Origin: Chitinophagaceae bacterium UBA1953
GTDB lineage: Bacteria; Bacteroidota; Bacteroidia; Chitinophagales; Chitinophagaceae
Assembly: GCA_002336115.1 (NCBI GenBank)
Contig: DDEN01000056.1
Coordinates: 363,577-427,576 of the forward strand
Direction of reading: 5' to 3'
Length of the DNA: 64,000 bases
Shown here: positions 1-8,400 of the stretch, piece after piece
Layout of the letters: every line of letters begins with the position of its first letter
How positions within the stretch are numbered: the first letter of the stretch is position 1
The notes under the pieces: model-generated
The model's input: only the letters and a program-made list of their open reading frames with translations
What the model was told of the DNA's origin: nothing
The model's database searches: none
Translations under genes and position numbers: made by a program

Positions 1-70
1 CGGTTTCGTTACAGGCGCTGAAGCTGAGAAAAAAGGCTGCGATTAAAAATCCTGCCAGCAGGTTCTTCAT
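1..70 (-). CDS. Partial lipoprotein, N-terminus only
   Basis: Only the first 23 codons lie in the window; the rest runs off the left edge. The ATG is the complement of 68-70. The peptide begins MKNLLAGFLIAAFFLSFSAC, a positively charged start, a hydrophobic core and a lipobox-like FSAC with the acceptor Cys at residue 20. This is what a Sec-exported lipoprotein looks like in Bacteroidota. Nothing of the mature domain is visible, so no function is given. The gene is divergent from the peroxiredoxin at 270, with about 200 bp between them. Confidence 0.6.
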   Translation of the reverse strand, partial: MKNLLAGFLIAAFFLSFSACNET

Positions 71-269
71 AAATCTGTTTTATGCAAAAATATCTGATTC
101 GTGGATATGTACTGAGTAAAACAGTTGTAATTGTTGGGCCATTTTACAACAGTCTTCATTAGAAATACAATACAACGGAATTGAACAGATGTTGTCCTGT
201 TTTTGTTAATGAATTTAAACTTGCTTATTTAACAATTATGCAATTCTTTTGTTAGATAAAAAACAAATC

Positions 270-740
270 ATGACCATACAGAAAGGGCAGACAGCTCCTG
301 ATTTTATGCTTTTTGACAGTGGCAAAAACAAAATCAGTTTATCGGATTATAAAGGCAAAAATGTGTTACTGCTTTTTTTTCCTTTGGCTTTTACCAGTGT
401 TTGCACTAAAGAACTTTGTGGTGTGCGTGATGATATTGCCCGATACAACAATGCCAATGCTCAGGTTTTGGGTATTTCGGTTGATTCGCTTTATACCCTT
501 GCTAAGTTTAAAGAACTGGAGCAATATAATTTTCCATTGCTGAGCGATTTTAATAAAACTGTTTCGGAACAATATGGTTCCCTTTATCCCCACTGGAACT
601 ACAATATGAAAGGTGTATCGAAAAGAAGCGCTTTCGTAATTGATAAAGACGGGTTTGTGCAGTGTGCTGAAGTGCTGGAAAATGCCGGTGATCTGCCGGA
701 TTTTATGGAAATTAACCGGGTGCTTGAATCATTAAAATAA
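270..740 (+). CDS. Peroxiredoxin (AhpC/TSA family, AhpE/PrxQ-like)
   Basis: A 156-residue thioredoxin-fold peroxidase that should reduce hydrogen peroxide and organic hydroperoxides in the cytoplasm. The active-site stretch PLAFTSVCTKELC carries the peroxidatic Cys45 in the usual Pro/Thr/Cys setting. A second Cys five residues on (C50) fits a C-x4-C atypical 2-Cys mechanism of the PrxQ/BCP type, although the overall look is close to AhpE, so the resolving Cys is an inference. I chose the ATG at 270; an in-frame TTG at 249 would add seven residues but has no support. There is no signal peptide, and length is normal for the family. It is a single gene; the next gene starts about 80 bp later. 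Confidence 0.88.
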   Translation: MTIQKGQTAPDFMLFDSGKNKISLSDYKGKNVLLLFFPLAFTSVCTKELCGVRDDIARYNNANAQVLGISVDSLYTLAKFKELEQYNFPLLSDFNKTVSEQYGSLYPHWNYNMKGVSKRSAFVIDKDGFVQCAEVLENAGDLPDFMEINRVLESLK

Positions 741-817
741 ACTTAAATTATAACCGATCAGTCTTCCGGTTGAGAAACGGCCCTGAATTTGATTTTAACA
801 AAATATGGTGAAAAAGC

Positions 818-1201
818 TTGGTTTTTGAAAATAATAAAATTAGATTTGCTTCGTTGAAACGGGTTTTATTCATATTAACCATTATCCTCTCGATAGCCAC
901 AGCGGCCTCTGCACAATCAAACCGATCAAATGCAGGTGGTACTGATAATGTGGTTAAACAGGTACATTTTTTCCCCAACCCGGCATCTTCCTTTATTAAT
1001 TTTGAATTCAAGGATATTAATCTTTCCAACTATTCTTTAAAGGTGTTTAATTTTATTGGTAAGAAAGTATTGGAAGTAAACAGCCTTTCGCAACGTACTG
1101 TTGTAAACCTGAATGATTTTTTCCGTGGTGTTTATATCTTCCAGTTAACCGACCGTAATGGGCAGGTGGTTGAAAGCGGAAAGTTCCAGGTTGTTAAATA
1201 A
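818..1201 (+). CDS. Miniature exported protein made of a T9SS type A sorting domain
   Basis: The ORF is open from a stop at 809 and has no ATG at the right place, so the start is TTG 818 or a later TTG near 854. From there it reads as a signal peptide (KRVLFILTIILSIATAASAQ), a linker of about 20 residues, then a domain of about 80 residues with the sorting-signal pattern: FFPNPASSFINFEF near its start, a middle GKKVLEV, RGVYIFQL, and a final basic strand GKFQVVK. This is the T9SS C-terminal domain that directs export across the outer membrane. Here it is nearly the whole mature protein; there is no catalytic cargo. The protein may be a surface peptide or the remnant of a larger secreted protein. 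Sorting domain certain, start uncertain. Confidence 0.72.
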   Translation: MVFENNKIRFASLKRVLFILTIILSIATAASAQSNRSNAGGTDNVVKQVHFFPNPASSFINFEFKDINLSNYSLKVFNFIGKKVLEVNSLSQRTVVNLNDFFRGVYIFQLTDRNGQVVESGKFQVVK

Positions 1202-1247
1202 TCTCTTTTATTTTTTGTTGTATATTTTATGCCTTATGTATATTATA

Positions 1248-1292
1248 CCGGGCTGATTGTTTTTTATGGTAGAACCTAAACAATAAGCCCGG
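1248..1292. repeat. Long imperfect inverted repeat
   Basis: Arms 1248-1262 and 1278-1292 are complementary over 15 positions with a single G/A mismatch, around a 15-nt loop. It lies 47 bp after the T9SS mini-protein. No U-run follows on either strand, so it is not a typical intrinsic terminator, although it could still protect or end the transcript. Confidence 0.6.
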
Positions 1293-1380
1293 CATATTCC
1301 CGGATACCTAAGGGATACAGCATAGATACTCCCCATTAAAAGCGTTCAATCTCCCTCGCCGCCCAATCTCACACCTGCAA

Positions 1381-1453
1381 CCAGTAACCAGTAACCAGTA
1401 ACTTGCAATCTGCTTCCCCCCAACTATAAACCATAAACTATAAACTATAAACC
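1381..1453. repeat. Short tandem repeats CCAGTAA and ACTATAAA
   Basis: Three head-to-tail copies of CCAGTAA (1381-1402) are followed, after a C-rich spacer, by about four copies of an 8-bp unit of the form ACTATAAA/CCATAAA (1422-1453). They lie in the gap between the convergent T9SS mini-protein and the methyltransferase gene. A related AACTATAAAC run occurs before aspS near 15724-15752. There is no spacer pattern, so this is not a CRISPR. Confidence 0.75.
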
Positions 1454-1457
1454 TTCC

Positions 1458-2630
1458 CTACATCACCTGCACAATCAAAAATTTGAGATAGTGCGTATTT
1501 TCCCATCCCCACACAATCGGGTGATCGGAGCTTTGGGTTTGAAAAGTAACCTGCCTCAGTTGCCGCCTTGCATCTTTTGCTGCCATTTGTATAATTTCCA
1601 GGAACAAATCGGGCTGAACAAGATTGGTACAGGAAGAAGTGACAAGGAATCCTCCCGGCTTTACCAATTTCATTCCACGCAGATTAATTTCTTTATAACC
1701 GGTGATTGCTTTCTGGATGGTTGCCCTTGATTTGGTGAACGAAGGCGGATCAAGCATCACCACATCATATTGCTTTCCTTCTTTTACCCAGGTTTTCAGT
1801 ACATCAAAGGCATTTACACATTCAAATTTGCATTTATCAGCAACGCCGTTCAGTTCTGCATTTTTGTTACACATGCTGATGGCACTTTCGGAAATATCCA
1901 GCCCATGAACCGACTTTGCACCATAATGTGCTGCATGAATTTCAAATGTGCCGGTATAAGTAAATGCACCAAGAACGTCAGCACCTTTTACAATATGTTG
2001 TATTGCCCGGCGGTTATCCTGCTGGTCGAGAAAATAGCCGGTCTTTTGCCCATTCGCTAAATCAACATGAAATTTCAACCCGTTTTCATTAATGATGATA
2101 TTGGTGTCAAAGGGTGTACTCAAAAACCCTTTTTGTTGTTGCATGCCTTCCAGTTCACGGATGGGCACATCATTTCGTTCATAAATTCCCTTTGGCTGAA
2201 AAATGCGGTTGATGGCTTTTACAATAGCATCCTTCCATATATCAATACCAAGTGCAAGGGTTTGCAGTACAAAATAATCGTTGAATTTATCAATGATCAG
2301 TTGAGGTAATCCATCAGCTTCACCAAAAATCAACCGGCAGTTTTCTATATAGCCCATCTGTTGCCTTTGTTTCCAGGCTTCGCTTAACTTACGGAAGAAA
2401 AATTCATCATTTACCTCTTCATTTCTTTTTCGGGTAAGAATACGAACCAGTATCTGCGATTTAGGATTGATGTATCCCCGGCCTAAAAATTTATCATCGT
2501 GTGTAAATACATCTACAATATCACCCGGTACAGCATCGCCTTCAACCCTGTTTACTTCGTTGGCAAAAACCCATGGATGCCCGCTGATAACACGTTGTGA
2601 AATTTTCCTGTTGAGAATAACCTTTGTCAT
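1458..2630 (-). CDS. Class I SAM-dependent rRNA methyltransferase (RlmI/RlmK family)
   Basis: 390 residues. The N-terminus is a PUA RNA-binding domain (KISQRVISGHPWVFANEV, about residues 5-80), followed by a linker domain and a Rossmann methyltransferase. The SAM-binding stretch GAFTYTGTFEIHAA and the catalytic motif LDPPSFTKS are clear. The family methylates cytosine-5 of 23S rRNA (RlmI, C1962) or nearby positions; the exact target here is an inference. I use the ATG at 2630: the longer reading begins at a TTG and adds 13 hydrophobic residues with no family match. It is transcribed divergently from grpE with about 260 bp between, and converges on the gene at 818. Confidence 0.87.
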   Translation of the reverse strand: MTKVILNRKISQRVISGHPWVFANEVNRVEGDAVPGDIVDVFTHDDKFLGRGYINPKSQILVRILTRKRNEEVNDEFFFRKLSEAWKQRQQMGYIENCRLIFGEADGLPQLIIDKFNDYFVLQTLALGIDIWKDAIVKAINRIFQPKGIYERNDVPIRELEGMQQQKGFLSTPFDTNIIINENGLKFHVDLANGQKTGYFLDQQDNRRAIQHIVKGADVLGAFTYTGTFEIHAAHYGAKSVHGLDISESAISMCNKNAELNGVADKCKFECVNAFDVLKTWVKEGKQYDVVMLDPPSFTKSRATIQKAITGYKEINLRGMKLVKPGGFLVTSSCTNLVQPDLFLEIIQMAAKDARRQLRQVTFQTQSSDHPIVWGWENTHYLKFLIVQVM

Positions 2631-2841
2631 AGCGGGCAAAGTTATCTGTAAAAACAGTTTCATTGGCAATGAATTTTGGTCAGGATGATACAGATTCTTT
2701 AATTATTTACCATACAAATCAATTTACAGGGGGCAGGAAGAAGAAGACTGTATTACTAACTCACAATTCCAAATCTTCACTCACGAATGATGTTTTACGC
2801 CTCACTTGTGTTAGGTAAGACAATTTGTCCCAATTCATTGC

Positions 2842-2871
2842 TTGGCAATATTCTTGACAAACTTACCTTTG
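2842..2871 (+). promoter_or_regulatory. Promoter of grpE-dnaJ
   Basis: TTG at 2842-2844, a 19-bp spacer and TACCTTTG at 2864-2871 match the Bacteroidota consensus TTG-N19-21-TAnnTTTG. Transcription would begin near 2878, just before the ATG at 2890, which rules out the apparent upstream TTG start. I see no CIRCE element, so an HrcA-type heat-shock operator is not supported. Confidence 0.75.
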
Positions 2872-2889
2872 CCGACAATTTTACCTTTT

Positions 2890-3462
2890 ATGGAGAAAAA
2901 AACGAACGAAATGACAGAACAAAATGCTTCTGAAGCAAACGAAAATGTGCTCAGTTCTGAAATGAACATAGATGAAAATGCCGCAGGCACCAACCTGTTA
3001 AACGAAGAACTGGCTGAAGAAAGTGAACTGGAAAAGCTGAAAGATGCTATTGAGGAGGAGAAAAAAAAATATCTCTACCTGATGGCTGAATTTGACAATT
3101 TTCGCAGGCGAACTGCAAAAGAACGTCTTGAACTTGTTCAGACAGCCGGAAAAGATGTGATTATGTCGCTTCTCGAAATTCTCGACGATGCTGACCGTGC
3201 TGAAGCAGAAATGGCCAAAAAGGGCACAATGGATGAAGGCGTTAAACTCGTATTTCACAAACTTCGTTCAAACCTGCAGGGTCGTGGTTTGAAAGTGATG
3301 GAAACAAAAGGATTGGATTTTGATGCCGATAAGCATGAAGCAATCACCGAAATTCCTGCACCAACTGAAGACCTGAAAGGAAAAGTGATTGATGAAATTG
3401 AAAAGGGCTATCTGCTTAATGATAAAATCATCCGCTTTGCAAAAGTGGTGGTTGGAAAATAA
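2890..3462 (+). CDS. grpE: Nucleotide exchange factor GrpE
   Basis: 190 residues. GrpE releases ADP from DnaK and so resets the Hsp70 folding cycle. The protein has a charged, low-complexity N-terminal tail rich in Glu and Asn (residues 1-50), a long coiled coil (ELEKLKDAIEEEKKKYLYLM and onward) with the family hallmark AEFDNFRRRTAKER, and a C-terminal beta domain ending in LLNDKIIRFAKVVVGK. Length is typical. The start at ATG 2890 lies right after the promoter; an in-frame ATG at 2911 is possible. dnaJ follows after 5 bp, so the two are co-transcribed; dnaK is not in the window. Confidence 0.96.
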   Translation: MEKKTNEMTEQNASEANENVLSSEMNIDENAAGTNLLNEELAEESELEKLKDAIEEEKKKYLYLMAEFDNFRRRTAKERLELVQTAGKDVIMSLLEILDDADRAEAEMAKKGTMDEGVKLVFHKLRSNLQGRGLKVMETKGLDFDADKHEAITEIPAPTEDLKGKVIDEIEKGYLLNDKIIRFAKVVVGK

Positions 3463-3467
3463 TAATT

Positions 3468-4637
3468 ATGTCAACCAAAAGAGATTACTACGAAATACTT
3501 GGTGTAACCAAATCTGCCACGGCCGATGAGATTAAGAAAGCTTATCGCAAGGTGGCTATGCAATTTCACCCCGACCGTAATCCAGGGAACAAAGAGGCAG
3601 AAGAAAAATTCAAGGAAGCTGCTGAAGCTTATGAAGTATTAAGTGATGCTGATAAACGGGCACAATACGATCGTTATGGGCATGCAGGCGTAAGTGGCAA
3701 TGGTCGTGGAGGATTTGGTGGTGGCCATAACATGAACATGGATGATATCTTCAGCCAGTTTGGAGATATTTTTGGTGATGATGTATTTGGAAGTTTCTTT
3801 GGTGGCGGACAACGTCGCAGTAGTGGCGGAGGCAGGGCAAGAGGTGTGAGAGGCAGCAATCTCCGTGTTCGCATCAAAATGAATTATGAAGAAATTGCCA
3901 AAGGTGCCAGCAAAACCATCAAGGTAAAAAAATATGTGAGCTGCAGCAACTGCGGCGGCAGTGGAGCAAAAGATAAAAGCAGTGTGCAAACCTGTGGTAC
4001 ATGTGGCGGCAGCGGCCAGGTAAGAAGGGTGCAGAATACGTTTCTTGGACAGATGCAAACAGTAACAACCTGCCCAACCTGTAATGGCGAAGGAACAACT
4101 ATCGCAAATAAATGTACACATTGTAAAGGCGAGGGAAGGGTTTATGGAGAAGAGAATATTACCATTGATATTCCTGCAGGTGTGCAGGATGGAATGCAGT
4201 TGAGTGTTGGCGGACGTGGTAATATGGGCGAACGTGGAGGCCCTGCAGGTGATTTAATTGTATTGATTGAAGAAGAAGCACACCCACAACTTCACCGTGA
4301 TGGGCTGAATGTAGCTTATGATTTACACATTTCATTCCCCGATGCTGCTTTTGGTGTACAGGCCGAAGTGCCGACCATTGATGGCCGGGCAAAAATTAAA
4401 ATTCCGCCGGGTACGCAAAGCGGGAAAGTATTTCGTTTAAAAGGCAAGGGTTTCCCTGCATTGCAGAGTTATGAAAAAGGGGATCAACTGATTTATGTAA
4501 ATGTATGGACACCGCAAAACCTTACAAGCGAAGAAAAATCAATGCTTGAAAAAATGCAGCAAAGCCAGAATTTTCAACCCAAACCTGAAAAAGGAGAGAA
4601 GGGCTTTTTTGAACGTGTGAAAGAAATGTTTAGTTAA
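3468..4637 (+). CDS. dnaJ: Chaperone DnaJ
   Basis: 389 residues, the full type I Hsp40 layout. The J domain covers residues 1-70 with H34-P35-D36, which stimulates DnaK ATPase. A Gly/Phe-rich linker follows. The zinc-binding region has four CxxCxGxG repeats (CSNCGGSG, CGTCGGSG, CPTCNGEG, CTHCKGEG), then two C-terminal substrate-binding beta domains. Its ATG lies 5 bp after the grpE stop, and a strong terminator follows at 4663, so grpE-dnaJ form a closed two-gene unit. Confidence 0.97.
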   Translation: MSTKRDYYEILGVTKSATADEIKKAYRKVAMQFHPDRNPGNKEAEEKFKEAAEAYEVLSDADKRAQYDRYGHAGVSGNGRGGFGGGHNMNMDDIFSQFGDIFGDDVFGSFFGGGQRRSSGGGRARGVRGSNLRVRIKMNYEEIAKGASKTIKVKKYVSCSNCGGSGAKDKSSVQTCGTCGGSGQVRRVQNTFLGQMQTVTTCPTCNGEGTTIANKCTHCKGEGRVYGEENITIDIPAGVQDGMQLSVGGRGNMGERGGPAGDLIVLIEEEAHPQLHRDGLNVAYDLHISFPDAAFGVQAEVPTIDGRAKIKIPPGTQSGKVFRLKGKGFPALQSYEKGDQLIYVNVWTPQNLTSEEKSMLEKMQQSQNFQPKPEKGEKGFFERVKEMFS

Positions 4638-4662
4638 TTGAAAGTTGAAAATGAAAAATTGA

Positions 4663-4697
4663 AAATGGAGAATTGTAATGCAGTTCTCCATTTTTAT
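4663..4697 (+). terminator. Intrinsic terminator of grpE-dnaJ
   Basis: Arms 4663-4673 (AAAATGGAGAA) and 4685-4695 are perfectly complementary over 11 bp, with an 11-nt loop and a T-rich tail. The sequence before it (4639-4662, repeating GAAAATTGAAA-like units) belongs to the simple repeats seen in other gaps. Confidence 0.85.
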
Positions 4698-4819
4698 TTT
4701 AATCAAAAGCTGGGGAGTTTCACACAAAGCACACAATGGAGACTAAGCTCACAAAGAAAATCAAAACGTTTTGAACTCCGCATCCTTTGTTCCTTTGCGT
4801 GAAATATTTATTTTTAAAT

Positions 4820-5257
4820 ATGGCAAGCAATACAAACGACCAGCTTATTTATTCCATTCCTGCAAGGTTCAGGCGTATCGAAAATCTTCATATTCTTTTA
4901 TGGCTGCTGAAAGATATTTGCTGGGCACTCAGCTTCAGAATTCCCGGCTTAATCATGATTATCCCAACAATGGCCGCAGCTTTAATGATTACCTGGCAAA
5001 CAAGAAAAATGATTTCCGAACTCATGCATAACCTTGCAGTGGTGTTCTGGATTACAGCAAACTGCTTGTGGATGATTGGCGAATTTTTTGGTTGGGATGA
5101 GGGCGTATTCGGGTTACGACATTTTGCACTCGTTCCTTTTGGAATAGGATTACTGATCCTTGCAATTTATTACCTGCTCTATTTTACCAACAAAAACTTC
5201 AGAGAAAGAGTGGCTTTGCAAAGTGTTCATGTAATTGAAGATGAATTAAGCCATTAA
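4820..5257 (+). CDS. Small integral membrane protein, unknown function
   Basis: 145 residues with a short charged N-terminus (ending ARFRRIENLH) and about four hydrophobic segments near residues 25-38, 42-58, 68-88 and 101-121, then a charged cytoplasmic tail (ERVALQSVHVIEDELSH). I do not recognise a family. I use the ATG at 4820 after an AT-rich stretch; the earlier in-frame start would add 11 residues. It is a single gene, preceded by the terminator of dnaJ and followed by its own terminator at 5260. Confidence 0.7.
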   Translation: MASNTNDQLIYSIPARFRRIENLHILLWLLKDICWALSFRIPGLIMIIPTMAAALMITWQTRKMISELMHNLAVVFWITANCLWMIGEFFGWDEGVFGLRHFALVPFGIGLLILAIYYLLYFTNKNFRERVALQSVHVIEDELSH

Positions 5258-5259
5258 AA

Positions 5260-5281
5260 AGGGATACTCCCTGATTTTTTT
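5260..5281 (+). terminator. Intrinsic terminator
   Basis: AGGGA (5260-5264), a 3-nt loop and TCCCT (5268-5272) are followed by a run of seven T from 5275. It starts 3 bp after the stop of the small membrane protein. Confidence 0.75.
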
Positions 5282-5417
5282 GCTCATTTTTCCTTACGGA
5301 TTAAAATATCACTTTCGGATATTTTCGTATCATTACGTATCAGGACTTTACTATAAAGATTGACAACTCTGTACACAAACAGAATATCGCTTCCTGAATT
5401 TTAATTATAACAGCCGG

Positions 5418-8400
5418 TTACTTTTCAATTTCAACCTGCTCCATTTTATTTCTTCCGAAAAATACAGGGAAGTACATCAGTTCAGCTTTTGCAGGGTTTA
5501 ATGTAAAGCGACCTGTGTATCTCGGTTCAAGTTCTATTTCAAATTGATGCTTTCCTTTGTTCATTTTTTCAATAAAGATTAAAACCCTGTCTTTAAAGTA
5601 TTCCCTGTGCTGGTACCACAGGCCAGTTGCTTTATTTCCGTAAGTGCATCCTGCGGGTACAGGAATTTCCAACTGTACATATTCTGCATCTTTTTGTGCA
5701 TAAACAATCACCTGCATTTTTACTTTTTCACCAGCTTTAAGTTTTGTAATAGTTTGATTGTTTTTTTCAAAAAATGTCTGAATGGTGAAATTTGAATCAA
5801 CTGAAGATGGGTTTGAATTAAATATTTTTTGCCATGCACTAAAATACATCATTCCTCCGCCGGTTTTGGAAACTGATATGTTTCTCAACTTATCCCTGCT
5901 TGATAAATTGTAAGGGAATTTAGTGATTGAAAAACTTGTATCGCCTGAAATGGTTACTGCAGCCGGTTGCGTAAAATCATTATTCTTTTTCAGCATGTCT
6001 GGCAGAATGGTTGAAAGAATAGAAGCTGATTCAACAGTATTATTCCAGTAACCATTTCTGCGGCTTTCGAGGAAATACTGAATAATTTTTTGCTTTTCGC
6101 TTTCATAGTTTGAAGATGAATTGAAAAACCTGAAAGCAGAAATGGTTGTTGCGGTAATATTTCTGTCCCACCAGTAACCTTCTTTTCCCCAATACAAACC
6201 ACCAAACATAGTTTCTGTTTTTTGCTTCATCAGTACCTGCAGTTCTTTGTCATAATTGATTTTTTGTTTTTGCATAACAGAAACCATTTTCCATTGGAGA
6301 TGTTGTGAAACAGAATCAAACGGAATTGTTTTTAAATACATTTCATAATCCAGGTCATGACCTGCCATGCTTAGTGTGTAAAGACTTTCAAGCAGATCGA
6401 ACCTGTTGAGATTGGGTAACTGATTCTGAATGTACAAAAGTGCATTGCGCAGCGTTGGTTCAAGTGAAGCATCTGGTTTTAATTCAAGCAACGCTCTTGT
6501 AATGTAATTTGTTATGGAAAGATTAGGTTGTCCATTTTCCCACCAGCTCCATCCTCCTTCAAACAACTGGTTCTTTTGTAATTTTTCTTTAAGCTTCTGC
6601 ATCTCTTTCTCATTTTTAAAAGGCTCACCAAGTTCATTCCGTATTTTTTTCTCCATTGCATAGCCTGTTAGTTTTGATGCAGTTTGCTCCATACAGAAAT
6701 AAGGATATTTTTTCAGGTGTTCAATTTCATTAAGCAGCAGTTGTATTGTATTGTTTTGTGCATGTAATGTTACATCTGCAGCTTTTTCATCAGCATGATA
6801 GCTGATGGTGGTATCGTTGCTGAGCACATAAAATGTTCCAACTGCTTCTGTGGTTCCTTTTTTTACAACCGGTATTTTTCTTAATTCTCCATCGGCAAAG
6901 CCGGTGATTGATTTTGCTGAAAACTGAAGATGCAGTGAATCGGTTAATGATGGTGCAATGATGCTGATTTCACTGATTGAAGCATTATTTGCTTTTACTG
7001 TTTCTTCTTTTGTAAATTGATTATTGACGTTCCCTGTAAATTCAACTTTCAGATGAATGTCAGATGTTGTATAGTTGATTTTTTTGCCAACCAGGTTTAC
7101 CGAATCACCTTCAGTTAAAAACTGCGGGGTATTTAACTGTGCAAGAAATGGTTTGAATGATTTTGTAATTTTTGATGTTTTGGTGATCCTTCTTTTTCTG
7201 TCCATTCCGGTTACAAATGTTTCCCAGCTTGTAATATTATCAGGGTATGTAACAGTGAATTTTACTTCACCTTTTTTATCTGTAATTAAATTCGGTTTCC
7301 AGAATGCGTAATCACGAAACTGATCCCTGATGAGTTTTGGATTAAATGATTTGGTTGTAATAATCACGGCTCCGTTTGCTGCCCGTGAACCGTACAGCGT
7401 TGCTGCAGCTGCATCTTTTAAAACTGATGTTGATGTAATATCATCCGGACTGAGATCAGGCATTACATCATACGGGATTCCGTCAACTATATACAAAGGG
7501 TTCGTGTTGCCTGAAACAGAAGCGGCACCTCTTATGTGGATGGATGTTGATGTTCCAGGCGAAGTAATGGATACACCTGCCGCTTTTCCCTGGAGTGAAA
7601 ATGCAAGGTCTTCTGATTTTATTGTTGCTACAGAAGCGGTAAACGATCTTTTTTTAGCGGTTCCATATCCTATAACAACAACTTCGTTTAAAGCTGCATT
7701 TGATACCTGCATAACAGCATTTGCATTTGAAATGCTTCGGTCGGTTACTGTTACTTTCAATTCAAGGGTTGAATAACCAACTAATGAAAACACAAGGGTA
7801 TATTGCCCGGGCATTAGATTACCGAATACAAAATTTCCGTCTTTATCAGCAACTGTATTTTGTTTATAACCTTTAATTGAAATAAACGTAAATGGAATTC
7901 CATCTTTGCCTTTGCTGTCAGTTACTCTGCCGTTGATCATCCCTGTTCCGGGCGGCATATCCATTTCAGGTTTTTTAAGTAACTGTTTGTTTTTTGTTTC
8001 TTCTTCTGTTTGTTTTATACGTAATTCCAGTTCTTTTTTTCTTTTTACTTCCTGTTTGTAAAGCAGGTTGCTGATAACAGCATTTACTGAATCGTAAACA
8101 GGTTGTTTATATTTTATGCAATAGGTTCCGGCTGAGTTAATAAAAATACTTGGGAAATACAGAAACCTGAAATGATTAGTTACGAGTACAACTGAATAGT
8201 TTCCTTTTGCAATGTTGTTTATTTCTGACACTGTACCCCAGAAAATTCTGTAATTATTTTCCTGTTCATAATCCTGTAACACTGTATAAACAATACTGCT
8301 GTCTTTTGGATATTCTATTTTTATCCTGCTTTTGTTATAACCATTTAAATAAATATTATTATTGGTATAATCAAGATAAGGCGCAGATGGTGTTGCGTGA

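Noticed and set aside
1381..1453. Possible CRISPR array
   Set aside because: Units are 7-8 bp without spacers and there are no cas genes; simple tandem repeats.
2871..2890. Heat-shock CIRCE operator before grpE
   Set aside because: The sequence TTAGCACTC-N9-GAGTGCTAA is absent; only a general Bacteroidota promoter is seen.
3639..4121. 160-codon antisense ORF in dnaJ
   Set aside because: Shadow of the Gly- and Cys-rich repeats of DnaJ in another frame.
7330..7776. 148-codon antisense ORF over the plug domain of the macroglobulin gene
   Set aside because: Shadow ORF; the sense strand is one uninterrupted, domain-rich reading frame.
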